Assembly (NCBI RefSeq): GCF_964355755.1
Contig: NC_092675.1
Location: 7,786,312 to 7,846,311, forward strand
Length of the DNA: 60,000 nt
Direction: 5' to 3'
DNA from: Antedon mediterranea
Taxonomy: Eukaryota; Echinodermata; Crinoidea; Comatulida; Antedonidae
The translations under genes and the position numbers were made by a program. The notes beneath the pieces were generated by a model. It had not been told where the DNA came from. It saw only the letters and a list, made by a program, of their open reading frames with translations, and searched no databases. Positions 47,001 through 56,987 of this stretch are shown one piece after another. Each line of letters begins with the position of its first letter. Position 1 is the first letter of the stretch.

Positions 47001-50000
47001 AGGTGAATATCGTGCTTGAGTCTGCGTTGCAAATCAGAAATATATAGTTCCTTCTTTTCATTGACCTAAAAAAATCTCTCGAATAATGTCGAATTGAATT
47101 AAAATATAATATGCGGGGGATAATGCATCATTCTTCCCCCTGAAACCTTAAACGGAATTACTTTGTATTATTTTTAGCCCAGCTGTATAAAATAAATTTA
47201 AAAAGCCCTATTGTTTGAATAACGTCCAATTCCAGGGTGAGGTGTGTGTACTATGGAATTGATTACATGTGTAACACAGTTGACCTCATCTTAACCCTTG
47301 TTTAATAAGTCGTGTAGGTTAAGTAAATGTTGAAATCAATACAGTTGTGGTCGTGTGGGTGTGTAGGCCTACCGAAATGGTACCGCAGCATAAGTGACGT
47401 ACAGGTGAATCTTCATCTTCTGGACTAGTTCCAATGGCCGTAACCAATAGTATTCCCAACTCTCATCCATCCCTTCCCATTGAGCTGTATTTTAGCATTA
47501 TACTTTTGCTGCGTTCGACGCCCCGTAATCATGAGCAAGGACAATTATACTGAATACATCAACTTTATTGGTCTCGCCATACAAAAAGTACATGAAATGA
47601 ATTCCACAATTCGAATTTCACCGGTACCGGTGGTCCTCACTATTGTGACCAGTCTGGAATGTACGTGGGCATTGAGTGTAATATAAATAGTGACCTTATA
47701 CTTAAATGTCACTGGGTAATTTGCGTCTCTATGCCCATCCGCGACACAAGTAGAAATGTAAGCAACCAATTGCACCACAACGAAAGAGAAATGATCACAT
47801 CGGACCTGAATTCCAACGCCCACGGGATATTCTAATATAGGCCTAGGTCGGTCGAAATAAACCCCTGGTGGAATATGATTTGATATATTTAACAAACAAT
47901 AAAATATGATTTACAGATATTTGATCCCTAAGAGAGCGTGAATGCACACATTCAACGTGTTCCTTTAATACCGTACGTCTGTTCGTCTGCAAATGTTGGT
48001 ATGGATCATATAGTCAGGGTTCCAAACGGAGTTTTGACTTAATAGTAACAAGATAGATAAATGGCGTTTCATACGTGTACTACTTGAGCTTGTAAACTCC
48101 ACATTATATTATATTACAGTTATTGTAGTAACATTGTTATTTATTATTTAACCTGTTTATGTAATTATAGGTAGGTACAAATGTACTGTTTATTGCAGTA
48201 GCTGTATCATAAACTTCCACATTGTTTAACAAACTATACCATACGTTATTGTAGCAGGCCTACTGCAGTTACTGCAGTATGATAATTGTTGATAAGATCC
48301 CTTCAGTATTATAGTACAGTATTTATATTATAGTACGGTCGGTAACTATAATATCTGTGTCATATTTATGATCGTGGATTAGGCTATTAGCTGAAACAAT
48401 GATAATATTCGTAGAATTTAGTAAACGAGTTTAACATAAACAGTAACCGGGTTGAAAAAGATGACATGCAACGTGTTCACAATGAATATTGAATCGATTG
48501 ATGATTCTTCGAGTTAATTTACATCAGGTAAATGTTCTCACTGAATCCTACTTGCTGTCGTCGTCGATCTTGTTCTTGGAATACTCGCCAATATCACGTT
48601 TATCACACTTTGACATTTACAAACCATACGTTAATTTTTTTTTGAATGCCAACACTTTTATTATTATGGCTAATTCTCCTCCGGGTGTATTGGTCTAGTG
48701 AAACCCTTGCGTGAAGAATGTCAACTCAGTATACATGGTTACTAATTTTATTTTGTTCAAATTGTAGGATTAGGAAATAACATTTATAAATTCATTGAAT
48801 CCTCATAAGAGGTTATTATTAACTTAATAGTCGCATTAAAATAAACACTGCGCATGTGCATCATTATATGTCATTTAATACATGTCATGAAATTGTAAAG
48901 GCCATTAAAAAGCTTAGATATTTTACACTGTATAGATTTATATAGAGAAAGAGATAAAATACATTTTAAAATACACGCTGGTTGATGACGTAGTTAGCGC
49001 GCTGTCGTGTCACAGTTGGATGAATTAGCTAGTGTTTTGACGTCATCTTGTGAAGTTCGTTATCTCGTTACTCTGCATCAAACTGCACGATAGCCTTAAA
49101 TCGCATTGCAATACAGGTTTTACTCCTTTTTCGGTATAAATTCGTATATTCCGATTCCACAACATTTTACCTTAATTGCACATAGTCAAAGTTTGTTTGT
49201 ATAGGCCTATTTTTGGTTATATCTGTTAAAAATACACCACAGCTTAAACACATTCCTATGCAAAAACCAAATTCTATATTAATTATTATGCTAATAATAA
49301 TCCGCTTATAATGTGGGCTATTATTAATTATTGAATTCCGTAAACAATAATTGTTTAGATAACAATATCCACCACCAAATGCGTTTGTTGTAATAAATCT
49401 AATAAATACAAATTTAATTTTTTTTTAAATATCGAAATTATTGATTCGTATTATTGATCGTGATGATAGGTTGATATGGGTATTGAAATATTAGTTAATT
49501 GATCGATAAGGCCCTAGTCCAGTGAAAATGTTTCGATATTGATTGATTATTTTCAACGTTTTTCGTATAATATGGTTATACGAGTGCGCAGCGAGATCCG
49601 TGCAGTTTACGAACACCATCGCTGCGCAGAGCGCGATCATTCGGTTACATAATACTCAACCGTCGACATGAATTCAAACACTTTAATAAAGATTACCCTT
49701 CAACGTAAATAATATATATTAAATATATTAAATCTACATTTCATGAAGCGTCCATGTGGTTCTATCTACCCACTACCGAGGCCATGATTTATGAAATTAA
49801 AATATGCAGTATCATCTTTTAGTGACGTATATACCCTGTGATGTTGTGCCGCGTCCCGATCAATTTTTATACAATTGAATTGATTTCGTGGGCTGGATTA
49901 CTGGGTTTACATTGTCTATTACACAACTCAACAAAATATTGTGGATAAAAAAGCGTGGTCGTTTATTACAGTTCTCACGACTAACCTGGATAATATTAAC

Positions 50001-53000
50001 GTAATTAAAATCAATATCGATATAGTTTCTTGATTCATTGCGTTTTCATCCGTAGCTATGCCCATGGGATTATTGTATTAGTTTTTATTACGTCATTGTG
50101 TAGTGCTAATTTACAGTTGTGTAAATCGACAGCTTTTAATACACCCCTCCTACATATTTTTGGACTAACCACATACTTTTTTTAGAGAGGTGTGATTGAT
50201 TGCGTTCAGATACATAAAACCACTGTTTTTATACTGCAGTTGGTCAATTTGTCGAAACTGAAAGAGAACTGCAACAATATGCTGCCTACACATCAATTAA
50301 TACAATTTAATTACGATCATTGATTGTTTTGTTTTACGAATATCGTTGTGTTTAAGAATCTTTTGGGACAAACATTATCTACTAAATCATTTTTAGGAGG
50401 GTTGTGGTGCCCCGTAAGACAAGGTACATGTAGCATGCACTATGCGATGTGTGTACTAAGTAACTATAGACCTAAAATTATTGTCATTTTTATGTTGCAG
50501 TCATCTATTATCTATTCCAGTTGGCGATTTTTGTCTGTAAATCCAGCTAAAGTGTGATACGCCATGTGCGCCAAACTGTTTATTTATATTTTATATTAAG
50601 TCGAATTGCCGTCAGAACCGCAGTACGCAATTAAACTACTTTACAATGAGATAATTAACGATTGTGAGAAATGCGTAAACATCATTCTTTGGTATAATAC
50701 TGACCGTGTCCAAATTTCACGGGGGATTGGAATGTGTCAAGTTGAATGGATCAATCTGGATTACGCATATGCATTCATGAAAACTATTTTTCCTCCTTAG
50801 ATAATTATTTCAATTTCCACTGCATGCTTTACCCCTGCAAAATGATTTCCTTCACGTTGGCCTAGGCCTATGAAGTACCGTTATAATTGGATCAGTCAAG
50901 GCTAGATGCCACGCGTGGTTCGCGCGTTCATGTCTTGAGAACTACCACCACCACCAGCGGTACCATCCTGTATTGTTTCTGGTTCGGTGTACTATGTGCG
51001 GGGGCGGTAAATCCAAATCGGATTCCAATCGTACGCTTCCCTTTGTGCAGTTTGAAGTGGTGTGAAACGAGAGTTTCCTGTTCGCTCTTTTGTTGACCGT
51101 ACTTGGCCTACAGAATGAACGCTAAACCCTAGAGGATATTTTTGTTTGCTTACGATGCACAAAATACTGCGTAATTTATGATAAGGACCTAATCTTATTA
51201 TACATAAACCATAGAGATATTATAGTTCACTATAATATCTCTATGCATAAACCAAGTGGGGTAAAATACGTATACTTTATATCTATAATAATTATTATCT
51301 TATTTGTATCGACCAAGTGGGGTAAAATACGCACTTATTGTGATGACGTTTCAAAACATACATTTGATAAGCTTATTGCTATATTGTTTACAAATTATCT
51401 GTTTGAACTTATAAAGATATAAATATGAGTCATTGTTTATTATTCGTAAAAACTGTTGACGTGATCGTTCGTCATGCCTGGTTTATCAGTATTATTTGTG
51501 ATTTGTAATTATTATTCATTATTGTTATTGTATTTTGATATTAGTAATCAGTTTATCAGGGAAGAACAACAGGGCGCCGATCCGCTGTGATTGGACGATG
51601 GAGGGTGTTTGGATGGATGGTGTAAAAGCAGGGTTACGTTTCCGACAGAAGGGAGTTGCTGCGGTACCTTACAGGGAGGGACAATCCCCCCTCTGAAAAT
51701 GTAGAGGCACATAGGGTATGTGTCAATGATAGGCCTACAAAGAATGCGGATTTAGAGCACGAAGGCTTGTGTTTAATTAGTTCAGGGAAGATTGCAACTA
51801 AAATGGTACGGAATGTAATTTACTGCTTCCGTTGAATTTTAACAAGACGAATGATTGTGCATTTCATCATCGTTGTGTAGGCCTAGATGCACTTTCTCGA
51901 CTCAATTTAATCAATGAACACTTCCGAAAGACGGATTATTTAATGACCTAAATAATTCAAAATATAAACACTGTCACTATCATTATGTTACGATGAAAGA
52001 CCAGGAATAATATTTTGAAATACCATACGAGGAAATAGAACGTAATAGCAAATATAGATTATTAAATAAATTGAAAGAGAGTTGGCAAAGACACGCCGAT
52101 GGTCAAATGCCGTGACCTTTCCATATCCTCTGTGTGGATATTAGTGACGTCATTAATGTCGATTCAACGAGATAATATATTACATAACCACAATACCTGT
52201 ATTGTGAAAATCCAATCGCCCAGTCTGTTCGCTATGTACCGGACGTCCCATATTACGGTACCATACTCTTCTTCACTAATTCTGGAATTTGAATTCCTAA
52301 CAATTATTTAAAAAAAATATTAACTTTTAAAGTCACGTGACATGTTCAAAGTTTACCAGTAAAGTACTAGTTGTTAGCACTTATTCTTTGATATCATATC
52401 TTACCTAAAGTAGGTCTATACATATGGCGTACTATGTGTGCCAACATGTTGATATTTCAGTTATTAATATTAAGCCGAATCGTCGCCTAGAACCTAAATT
52501 ATTGGCTGGGATTTGTATACAAAATGAGCTTGTCTTGTGTGATTTTGCACACCGTAGTTCATATTTGAATAAAGTCAAACAAAGCGCCAGAATGAAGGAA
52601 TGTAGTTTATGTTTAATTCAATTTGTCAATGGACACATTATGGTAGGCTACCGTTACTGCAGTAATGTATTACCAAAATATCACCACAAACTTTAATTCC
52701 AGGTACCGGCTCTTTTTTCGATCCACGACTGCGACGACGCGTGCGCAGCTGGTGTGTTCTTGTAGCGTACAATTTAGTCACTTTAAATTACATTGAGACA
52801 TTTCATATTAAAGAAATTGTGAATGTACCACGCGTCGCTTTACAAATGGATGGCATAATATCAACGTCGTTTATTTAAGTATTCGTGGAAAACTCGCTTC
52901 AATTTGGCGTGTGCCCTTTTAGTAATTAACGTACTGTACAATATAATACTAAACCATGTCATTTCTCTTTACTACGCTTAGGCCTATAATTATGTATTCG

Positions 53001-56000
53001 GTTCAGTAACCTTAACTATGTGATGACGTCATATACAACTCCGTATGACATTTACTTTTTCTCTTATTGCTTCTTGTACATTAAAGAAAATATCAATTGT
53101 TTATTTTCTCTATACTTTTTATCTTCATCAGGTTAATGACTTTTTAAATGGGAAACAACCCTTGACATTGGCGTTACGATGGGGTAACCACATGGTGTTT
53201 GTACAGCTTCAACTAGCCGCTAGTCCAAATGGTGGAAGGGGAAAACTTAAGTGTCCATTACATTCATCTACCAATCCAACTCCATTTGGAAGAAATACCT
53301 CAAGTCAAGCTCCAGCGGCCGTAGACGCGGTAAGTGAGCCAATGGGATTCGCATACAACTCATAACATTACATTTTATAATAGCAAAATTACGTTTCAAT
53401 TCATAGTCACAAACAGTGTGATGCCCTGGGATCTCAGTGTCTAGCCCCACTAATTTGTGACGTTTACGAAAGTAACTATTATGCGTAATATAGGCCTATA
53501 AACCATTATTGTTGCACCTGGTAGTTATATTTAAATGCCCGACAACAAAACTCTACTTTGTTCTTTTACAAACAAAACGTTGTTTCGTTCTTTTGTCGCC
53601 TGCTTCTCAGCTGACACTCTTTGCAACCCACACTTACCCTCACATTGCTCATGTTCATTGCATTCATGTAGGCCTACTTCTATCCGGACAAGGTCATTCG
53701 TCCTCTGGGGGAGATTACACAGCTATTTGTTTCAAAACATCCATACAATATATAGTCATCTTCCAGGGGGATACTGTAGTAAGAACGTGTAGGCCTACAT
53801 TTCATGATGTAGGCCTATGATTTGTGTGTTGAGAATATAAGAACTTGAAATGAGGGTCAAGCGAATCTCTGAGGAGTAAGGAGTAACCAACCACGCTTTA
53901 TCTAAATGTGAACTCGTATACGTCATTTTTCTGAAGGAGTGTATTGATTTAGCGCAATTTTACATCGTCACACGCGCAATTGTTGATTGATTTCTGGTGA
54001 TGATACAATTAGAATCAATCAATCGCCTACGACATAAGAATTCGATTTTGGGTTTAAACTGCAAGTAAGAAAAACAAGGTGAAATCGTAAATAATTATAA
54101 TGAAAGCCTATCTTGAAAACATAACGTGCTCGCCGAATGGATTGTATGTCAAACTATTCCTTAATTAATAATGTATTTCTTTTGGTATTTTTACCTCGTC
54201 ACCTATGTACAAAAATTCTTCCGTCTGACGTTAACGAAATAAACGTAATGGTTTTCGGTGGTTTCATTTCAGAGTACCTTCATAGTCTACCTATTCTTAA
54301 AAAACTTATTACAGCATATATGCCTACTTTCGTAGCCGAATTCGTTAGCCGTATTTTTGTGTTTATTATTAGGAAAATACACCACAACGAGGGTGGTTCG
54401 AATGTAAGACTATGCAAAACCGTCCCAGTACAACCGGCCATTTTGGTATAGATATACGCGTAAAATAGCAAAAATGCGCATAAGCAGACTACTAACTTTT
54501 GAAACATATTGAATTGACCTATGAATTATGTTATGATCCATATGGATTTCTGTGTAAACTTTCCTGAAACATTCTGAACTACAATTTCCGCTACTTCTTG
54601 TAAGCTGGCGTCCTTGACGTCTTCACATGCTACGTGCAGACGAGGTTTTAATCTCCTAGCTTTTGTGGGCGTTCTAGATTATCATTACATAACCTAAGAA
54701 AAATTAGTTATGCTTATTTTTTATGCCTGCAAGGACCATACCAGTGAAAATAAATTATTTAGAAACCTGTACAAGAAATATGTTTTTTTTTAAACTCATG
54801 TGCAATATGTTAATTAGCCGCCAGCGGAATTGATCAATTTAAGACAACGTTGTCGTCGCATCAAATGAAGTATCCATAGCAACACTGTGGCAATACATTA
54901 CGCTCGACCTTCTAGGCCTATCAATCATTCTTTTTACGTACGTGCGACCGCTAATAAAACTACATGTTAGTAATGAGTCCGAGTATTTTGAAGAAAACCC
55001 AGTCTGGAATGGGGTTTCCGCGATGAATAATTTCTTGTCAAAGGTCACCTTAGAATAAATATTAGGCCTACTTTGTGTGACATTTATGGGAGAATTTGGC
55101 ATTTATAATTGACATTGACACGAATGTGCAGTGCCGTGATTGAGATGGTGACAACACCTCAGTCAACGAGCGGTAATAAAATATCAAATTAATAGGAAAT
55201 TCAAGAATTATGTGCGAACACGTTGTAGAATCATGCTATTCGTTGAATCGCATGATTCTACAATGTGTTCGCACATAATTCTATCCCTCTATATAAAGAA
55301 AGTTGTCAATAATGTACGCCTGTATAGACAGTCAAGTCTAACCCTAATTTACCGTACTATATAATTGCCAGGCGCCACATACATACAGAATTTGTTACCG
55401 GACAGATAATAATGTCATATTGATATGACCTCCTGCCACTACTAGAATTGGGTGTAGAATTTATGTATAAGTTATGTGCACTGTAGGTGGGTGTGGTGAA
55501 TCTAGCGTCGTATACGTATTTCTGTCCGTGTTCGGTATACATCGCGTATGTGAACACATGCTACACAGCACGTTAGGCGTAAGGTCAGCCTGCTAAAGCG
55601 TGGTTCCCACTAGAACGCAACGCAGCGCCGTATCGACGCAAAGTGTTGTATTGCGTAATCACAAGTGGGAACCGACGACGCAATATTGCTGCAAACATCG
55701 CAGGTTTGATTTCACGCAGGAGGGGGAAAACACAATTATTAAAAGGGCATTTTCTTACATTGCGTAGATTGCGTTGCGTTGCGTAGCTAGTGGGAACTAA
55801 GCTTTGAGCACTTTAGTGATATGTGCGCTGTATAAATCTTATTATTATTATTATTAAGCTTAAGTCATGGCAAGTCATAACCAATCATAAAAACAAGTGT
55901 CTCAAATTAATTAAGATATCGACTCTAAAATGACATACAAGATTATCACTTCATTGAAATTAATATATCACCTCGACCGCGAGTTAGTGTTTATGAGCGC

Positions 56001-56816
56001 TATTGTGGTTTTAAAACCACTTGATACATTGTGTTTTGCAAAGAACACATTCATTAAGAATTGATGGGGTGACACGTCTGCCCGGTTAATTGACATCCAC
56101 CCCCTTGTCAGCAATTAACTCATACCGCAGTTGGACTGTTAAATGAGAATAATATATCAAGTGTGTACGTCTGATAATATCGTGTCATTGAATGTCTGAT
56201 ATTGAAAAAAGAATACAAAATATTGATAACTCAATCAATTATACACTGTTGTTGTTTTTTCATGTCGCTTTTTTCCAAAGGTATAGAATGTCTCCCGTTA
56301 AAATTAAACATTTGAATTACTTGCTGATGAGGCTTTAGAACATCTGTATCTAGATTTCCCCAGTATCATAGGAACATTCCGTAATACAGCATCATATGTG
56401 TTTTGCATGAATCGCCTACTTAGCACCACAATCTTTGGTATCATACCCTAACCATTTAACCTAACTTTACGTGATACATGCACCATTGTGGCGTACTATG
56501 AGATGCTGTATTTCGGGATTTTCTTATGACACTGTGGAAAATACAACACAGAATCTGGTATTTTTCGGACGAGTGTCCGTTACGTAACATTGTTAAAATG
56601 CACTTTGTTTGACTGATTTTTGTTTACTCTTTCAGCCCACTTGTCATTTACATCCCCGATCCATTCCATGTTCTCCACCGCCCAGCCCGACGTCTCCTCC
56701 TCCGACATCACCAACGGCATGTAGAGACAAGAATCAACAATCATGGCCTAGAACAGGTGCCTGTATTGATCAAGTAAATCATTATGCTCCCGGTGTGTTT
56801 TCGGGAACGTTTTCCG
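37872..56816 (+). CDS. MIDN: midnolin gene, coding exons 1-5 (3' part outside window)
   Basis: Midnolin binds the proteasome and, in mammals, delivers short-lived nuclear proteins for degradation without ubiquitin. Its Catch domain, made of two separated segments, grips the substrate, while the ubiquitin-like domain and a C-terminal helix engage the proteasome. Five exons with matched phases encode about 243 residues: 37872-38074, 44075-44165, 44588-44644, 53132-53329, 56636-56816. Order: ubiquitin-like domain (about 20-98), linker ([13 protein letters not shown]), Catch part 1 ([20 protein letters not shown]), a Ser/Pro-rich stretch, and Catch part 2 ([14 protein letters not shown]). Each has a clear counterpart in vertebrate midnolin as I recall it. 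No frame breaks. The C-terminal helix and nuclear signals lie beyond the right edge. Introns of 6.0, 0.4, 8.5 and 3.3 kb are full of MITEs. Confidence 0.92.
40598..40870. mobile_element. PIF/Harbinger-like MITE, variant subfamily
   Basis: The left end is diverged (AGATTGGTTTCCTTCC) and the right end intact (CTAGTGGGAACCACGCT followed by TTA). The interior has TGTTGTCCTGTCGACG, CGTTAACAATAATCGGCGAT and GCATCGTCGGTTCCCACTTG, shared with 42105-42258. Confidence 0.7.
41096..41541 (-). mobile_element. 3' end of a non-LTR (CR1/L2-like) retrotransposon
   Basis: On the minus strand an ORF ending at 41275 reads [20 protein letters not shown] and [13 protein letters not shown], then a Lys-rich [14 protein letters not shown] tail. 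This is the C-terminal pattern of many invertebrate non-LTR reverse transcriptase proteins (arginine-rich lead, 'GPKLWN', then FKKxLKxxLL). It is followed by a 3' UTR with AATAAATG and a tail of repeated ATGAA at 41096-41120. Only the last tenth or less of an element is present; the upstream part is missing, as in a 5'-truncated insertion. Confidence 0.65.
41923..42104. mobile_element. PIF/Harbinger-like MITE, full-length
   Basis: AGCTTGGTTCCCACTAGAAC at the left, CTAGTGGGAACCACGCT at the right (ends 42101), followed by TAA. It is the near reverse complement of the copy at 25625-25806. The left flank TAC differs by one base from TAA. Confidence 0.8.
42105..42258. mobile_element. PIF/Harbinger-like MITE, left-truncated
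   Basis: Directly abuts the previous copy. It shares TGTTGTCCTGTCGACG and GCATCGTCGGTTCCCACTTG with 40598-40870, and ends GGGAACCACGCT. Confidence 0.7.
42262..42386. mobile_element. PIF/Harbinger-like MITE, internal fragment
   Basis: AACGCAACGCAAGGACGTAG, GAGTTGACCAATGACAAGCG and ATTGCGTTGCGTCC are family interior words; both ends are lost. Confidence 0.55.
42387..42579. mobile_element. PIF/Harbinger-like MITE with TTA target duplication
   Basis: Element 42390-42576, AGCTTGGTTCTCACTAGCGA to CTAGTGGGAACCACGCT, with TTA on both sides. Interior GCCCTTCCAATAATTGTG and TTGCGTCGTCGGTTCCCA define the subfamily also seen at 42738 and 55597. An unrelated ORF on minus covers it. Confidence 0.85.
42735..42925. 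mobile_element. PIF/Harbinger-like MITE, same subfamily as 42390
   Basis: Element 42738-42921, AGCTTGGTTCCCACTAGCGA to CTAGTGGGAACCACGCT. Flanks TTTA on the left and TTTA on the right. The interior matches the copy 350 bp upstream. Confidence 0.8.
44075..44165 (+). CDS. MIDN: midnolin exon 2, end of ubiquitin-like domain
   Basis: Acceptor GTCTTTCAG|G, donor GACGTG|GTGAGT; phase 2 in, phase 0 out. It reads [20 protein letters not shown], then [10 protein letters not shown], which parallels the vertebrate segment ending GDGSKLTLVPTVEAGL and closes the ubiquitin-like fold. Confidence 0.88.
44391..44545. mobile_element. TA-type MITE in midnolin intron 2, right end missing
   Basis: Follows TA: AGCTCTGTCTATACTATCAA, then GTGTGATGTGCCCAAATACG, with the word AATATGGTAGTGATATAC repeated, then CATCATCATGTCG. 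No right terminal repeat. Just upstream (44285-44370) is a relic of the GGTTCCCACTAG family. Confidence 0.7.
44588..44644 (+). CDS. MIDN: midnolin exon 3, linker helix
   Basis: A 57-bp exon, [19 protein letters not shown], phase 0 at both ends. Acceptor TATTTCGTAG, donor ACTCAG|GTAAGG. It parallels SVMQALESLTETQ of vertebrate midnolin, just before the first Catch segment. Confidence 0.88.
44670..44822. mobile_element. MITE with CGTTTCGGGACG ends
   Basis: TAGTGAGTTTTCGTTTCGGG-ACGATAGAC at the left, inverse GTCTACCGTCCCGAAACGG-AACCTCACTA at the right. TA may be the target. It begins only 25 bases past the exon 3 donor. A relic of the same family is at 4940-5354. Confidence 0.75.
48020..48110 (-). 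repeat. dispersed repeat, copy 2
   Basis: On minus, AAGCTCAAGTAGTACACGTA-TGAAACGCCAT and TTAAGTCAAAACTCCG match 32438-32550. Confidence 0.6.
50518..50620 (+). repeat. dispersed repeat, copy 3
   Basis: GATACGCCATGTGCGCCAAA and ATATTAAGTCGAATTGCC align with 32438-32550. Confidence 0.5.
51203..51253. repeat. perfect hairpin between direct repeats
   Basis: CATAGAGATATTATAGT (51210-51226) and its exact complement (51229-51245) are separated by two bases. CATAAACC flanks both sides (51203-51210 and 51246-51253). This looks like a tiny foldback insertion with a duplicated target, or a replication-slippage product. Confidence 0.85.
51251..51335. repeat. direct repeat pair ACCAAGTGGGGTAAAATACG
   Basis: The 20-base word occurs at about 51251 and 51312, 61 bases apart. 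Confidence 0.8.
52405..52490 (+). repeat. dispersed repeat, copy 4
   Basis: ATGGCGTACTATGTGTGCCA and AATATTAAGCCGAATCGTCG align with the family at 32438-32550 and 50518-50620. Confidence 0.45.
53132..53329 (+). CDS. MIDN: midnolin exon 4, Catch domain part 1
   Basis: Acceptor TCTTCATCAG, donor GACGCG|GTAAGT, phase 0 at both ends, 66 codons. [30 protein letters not shown] is nearly the vertebrate segment [30 protein letters not shown] as I recall it. This is the strongest single proof of the gene's identity. A low-complexity Ser/Pro/Asn-rich stretch follows, much shorter than the long disordered region in vertebrates. Confidence 0.95.
55206..55280. mobile_element. hairpin insertion with 31-bp arms
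   Basis: AATTATGTGCGAACACGTTG-TAGAATCATGC (55206-55236) and its inverse (55250-55280) differ at one position, around a 13-base loop. The length and arm identity suggest a recent foldback-type insertion; AATT at the edges could be the target. Confidence 0.8.
55594..55803. mobile_element. PIF/Harbinger-like MITE, subfamily of 42390
   Basis: TAA, then AGCGTGGTTCCCACTAGAAC at the left and GCTAGTGGGAACTAAGCT at the right. The interior has GTATTGCGTAATCACAAGTG and GGAACCGACGACGCAAT, in the inverse order of the copy at 42390. The right flank is TTG, so the duplication has changed. Confidence 0.75.
56351..56545. mobile_element. MITE related to 6864-7020
   Basis: GTAATACAGCATCATATGTG at the left faces ATGCTGTATTTCGGGATT at the right. 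Between them is ACCCTAACCATTTAACCTAA, a telomere-like word in the inverse orientation. The outer ends are diverged. Confidence 0.6.
56636..56816 (+). CDS. MIDN: midnolin exon 5, Catch domain part 2
   Basis: Acceptor TTACTCTTTCAG, donor TTTCCG|GTAAGA, phase 0 in and phase 1 out. A Pro/Ser-rich start ([18 protein letters not shown]) leads to [17 protein letters not shown], parallel to vertebrate [17 protein letters not shown]. The next exon, with the rest of the protein, lies beyond 60000. Confidence 0.93.
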
Positions 56817-56898
56817 GTAAGAAAGATAATGAATATGTAAATGTACATTTATAAAGAATTCAATAAAATGTCCGTCATTGTCCTTTGGGGGAGGAACC

Positions 56899-56987
56899 GG
56901 TGTAACGCCAAATTAAGTGAAATTGCCAAATTAGGTTCGCGTGGTATGTATCACGCAAGGCTAGGTCATCTAATTTGGCGTGACACC
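56899..56987. mobile_element. 89-bp inverted-repeat element
   Basis: GGTGTAACGCCAAATTAAGT and the inverse CTAATTTGGCGTGACACC pair over about 20 bases with three mismatches. Possibly a tiny MITE. Confidence 0.5.

Larger units (their letters stand above)
44645..53131. other. midnolin intron 3, 8.5 kb
   Basis: Holds a palindromic MITE at 44670-44822, three copies of the dispersed repeat first seen at 32438, and a perfect hairpin at 51210-51245. A GC-richer stretch at about 51590-51690 has no supported exon. The rest is AT-rich with chance ORFs only. Confidence 0.55.
53330..56635. other. midnolin intron 4
   Basis: Contains a near-perfect hairpin at 55206-55280, a GGTTCCCACTAG-family MITE at 55597-55803, a telomere-like-family MITE at 56351-56545 and an ATT microsatellite at about 55838-55855. 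ORFs at 53509-53820, 54137-54451 and 54839-55102 show no motif and look accidental. Confidence 0.55.

Noticed and set aside
47480-47895. Opposing ORFs (68 and 116 codons) in midnolin intron 3
   Set aside because: They overlap on opposite strands with no motif; most likely chance in a GC-richer patch.
54137-54451. 104-codon ORF in midnolin intron 4
   Set aside because: Hydrophobic and AT-driven, with no motif and no splice support; the opposite strand is also open.
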